The notes beneath the pieces are model-generated. The model was not told the origin of the DNA, made no database searches, and saw only the letters and a program-made list of their open reading frames with translations. Below are positions 63,111-64,000 of a stretch of DNA of 64,000 bases, piece after piece. The translations under genes were made by a program, and so were the position numbers. This DNA is from Chrysophaeum taylorii (Eukaryota; Sar; Pelagophyceae; Pelagomonadales; Pelagomonadaceae): NCBI GenBank assembly GCA_029834535.1, contig JAQMWT010000322.1:496001-560000 (forward strand), written 5' to 3'. Within the stretch, counting starts at the first letter, position 1. Each line of letters opens with the position of its first letter.

Positions 63111-63245
63111 TGTGGTCGAGCACGACGACCGGACGATACCCACACAATATACCATTCTGCTGCTGCTGCTGCTGCTGCTGTCGTTTAGTATTATTATTAT
63201 TAGTAGGGGCGCCGTCCTTTAAAGCAACATCCCGAACAACACGAA

Positions 63246-64000
63246 TCACGCACCGATGTTGTTGGTGTCGTCCTTTTCGAGTTGGCCGCATGCGACGACG
63301 GTGCACTCGAGGGTGGGGCTGTCGTTCTCGAATTTGCGCGTGTCAGTCTTGACATTCTCGATTCGGCGGACGACGTCCATCCCTCCGACCACGCGGCCGA
63401 AGACCACGTGTTTGCCGTCGAGGTGGGGACAGGCGGCCGTGGTGATAAAAAACTGCGAGTTGTTCGAGTTCTTTCCCCGGTTGGCCATGCTCAGAAGACC
63501 CGGTCGATCGTGCCCGTCGAAGAAGCCCTCGTCGTCGAATTTTTCGCCAAAAATAGAGGCACCTCCGGTGCCGTCGCCCCGCGTGATGTCGCCGCCCTGG
63601 ATCATGAAGTCTTTGATGATGCGGTGGAACCTCGAATTTTTGTACGAGAGGACTTTCTCGCCGGTGCAGAGGCACCGGAAATTCTCGACGGTGTTGGGCA
63701 CGGTATCGTTGAAGAGTTCGAAGACGATCCGACCGACGCGATCGCCGTCGATGCTCACGTCGAAGAAGCACTTCACCAAAGGACCCGAATGTTCAGTATC
63801 CTCGGGAACGTCGACGACCTCGTCCCGGGAAGCGCGGTCGTCCGACGCGAACCCCGGAACCTTCTGGAAGATGCCGCCGAAAGCGCGCTTCTCTCTTCCT
63901 TCTGCGCCTTCTCCTTCTCCTTGAGGTCCCGGAGGGCGCGAGAAATCATCGAATTGTCGGGGTCGACAGTCTTCGCCGACAGCAAGTCGCCTCTCGCGGC
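63246..64000 (-). CDS. TPR-cyclophilin (peptidyl-prolyl isomerase), 5' end beyond window
   Basis: Cyclophilin domain 63779-63246: [36 protein letters not shown] with catalytic Arg, [27 protein letters not shown], and [12 protein letters not shown], where the cyclosporin-binding Trp is His. There is no ATG before the domain; the frame is open upstream ([33 protein letters not shown]). In another frame 63985-63880 reads [30 protein letters not shown], typical of the last TPR repeat of immunophilins. So TPR precedes cyclophilin, the reverse of CYP40. A one-base shift near 63885 separates the two, either a mutation or a sequence error. Runs off the right edge. Confidence 0.8.
   Translation of the reverse strand, partial: RERRLAVGEDCRPRQFDDFSRPPGPQGEGEGAEGREKRAFGGIFQKVPGFASDDRASRDEVVDVPEDTEHSGPLVKCFFDVSIDGDRVGRIVFELFNDTVPNTVENFRCLCTGEKVLSYKNSRFHRIIKDFMIQGGDITRGDGTGGASIFGEKFDDEGFFDGHDRPGLLSMANRGKNSNNSQFFITTAACPHLDGKHVVFGRVVGGMDVVRRIENVKTDTRKFENDSPTLECTVVACGQLEKDDTNNIGA

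Noticed and set aside
62126-63145. Minus-strand 339-codon frame
   Set aside because: Arg/Ala/Ser-rich low-information product; the plus strand has CxxC-rich segments and a spliceable intron instead.

Overview
The window looks like nuclear DNA of a eukaryotic, probably photosynthetic stramenopile-type microalga (tentative; a pelagophyte-like genome would fit). Supporting this, single-copy genes are GC-rich, nearly intronless and closely packed. The few visible introns are very short (38-52 nt, GTGAG...AG). One transporter starts with a signal peptide ending in an A-F motif like the ASAF plastid signal of heterokonts. The products are eukaryotic: a GT13 GlcNAc-transferase, a SET protein, an AFG2/SPATA5-type AAA ATPase, a Kelch protein, cyclophilin and a nuclear-encoded mitochondrial uS9. 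No tRNA, rRNA or CRISPR array was recognised.

Layout. 1-9 kb: end of a ~1 kb dispersed repeat (copy A, with a decayed PIF1/Helitron-type helicase), a broken FkbM methyltransferase cut by a short LINE-like repeat, then GT13 transferase (+), SET protein (-), peroxiredoxin 5 (+) and sedolisin protease 1 (-). 9-31 kb: a hAT relic, then Copia-type retrotransposon 1, split by Copia element 2. Copia-2 has 312-bp LTRs at 16382-16693 and 28842-29153, a 5-bp target duplication ATGGC and a half-tRNA-iMet primer site. Copia-2 is itself interrupted by repeat copy B. 31.8-41.5 kb: sedolisin 2 (-), a Kelch protein (+), repeat copy C (inverted), a 1.48-kb hAT element, an AAA ATPase (+) and a small acidic protein (-). 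41.5-44.7 kb holds only decayed coding traces. 44.7-46.2 kb: an MFS transporter (-). 46.2-60.7 kb: two same-orientation ~1 kb repeats (D, E) flank a non-LTR-like retroelement whose single long protein joins a RING-like finger, a reverse transcriptase and a PD-(D/E)XK nuclease. That gene is interrupted in phase by a 5.26-kb Crypton-like tyrosine-recombinase element. 60.7-64 kb: mitochondrial uS9 (+), an unrecognised protein with a 52-nt intron (+), Cys-rich RING/IBR-like traces (+) and a TPR-cyclophilin gene running off the right edge (-).

Most notable: both Copia elements carry, between protease and integrase, a domain with the order and motifs of a DNA cytosine-5 methyltransferase (motifs I, VI, VIII, IX, X) but without the catalytic Pro-Cys loop. 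Both also have an unusual D-S-C protease triad. Copia-2 carries a 24-nt motif five times that encodes x-T-x-x-S-L-N-Y at plausible polyprotein junctions. The region is a nest of elements (retroelement in retroelement, Crypton in LINE-like element, Helitron-like repeat in Copia) set between ordinary housekeeping genes.
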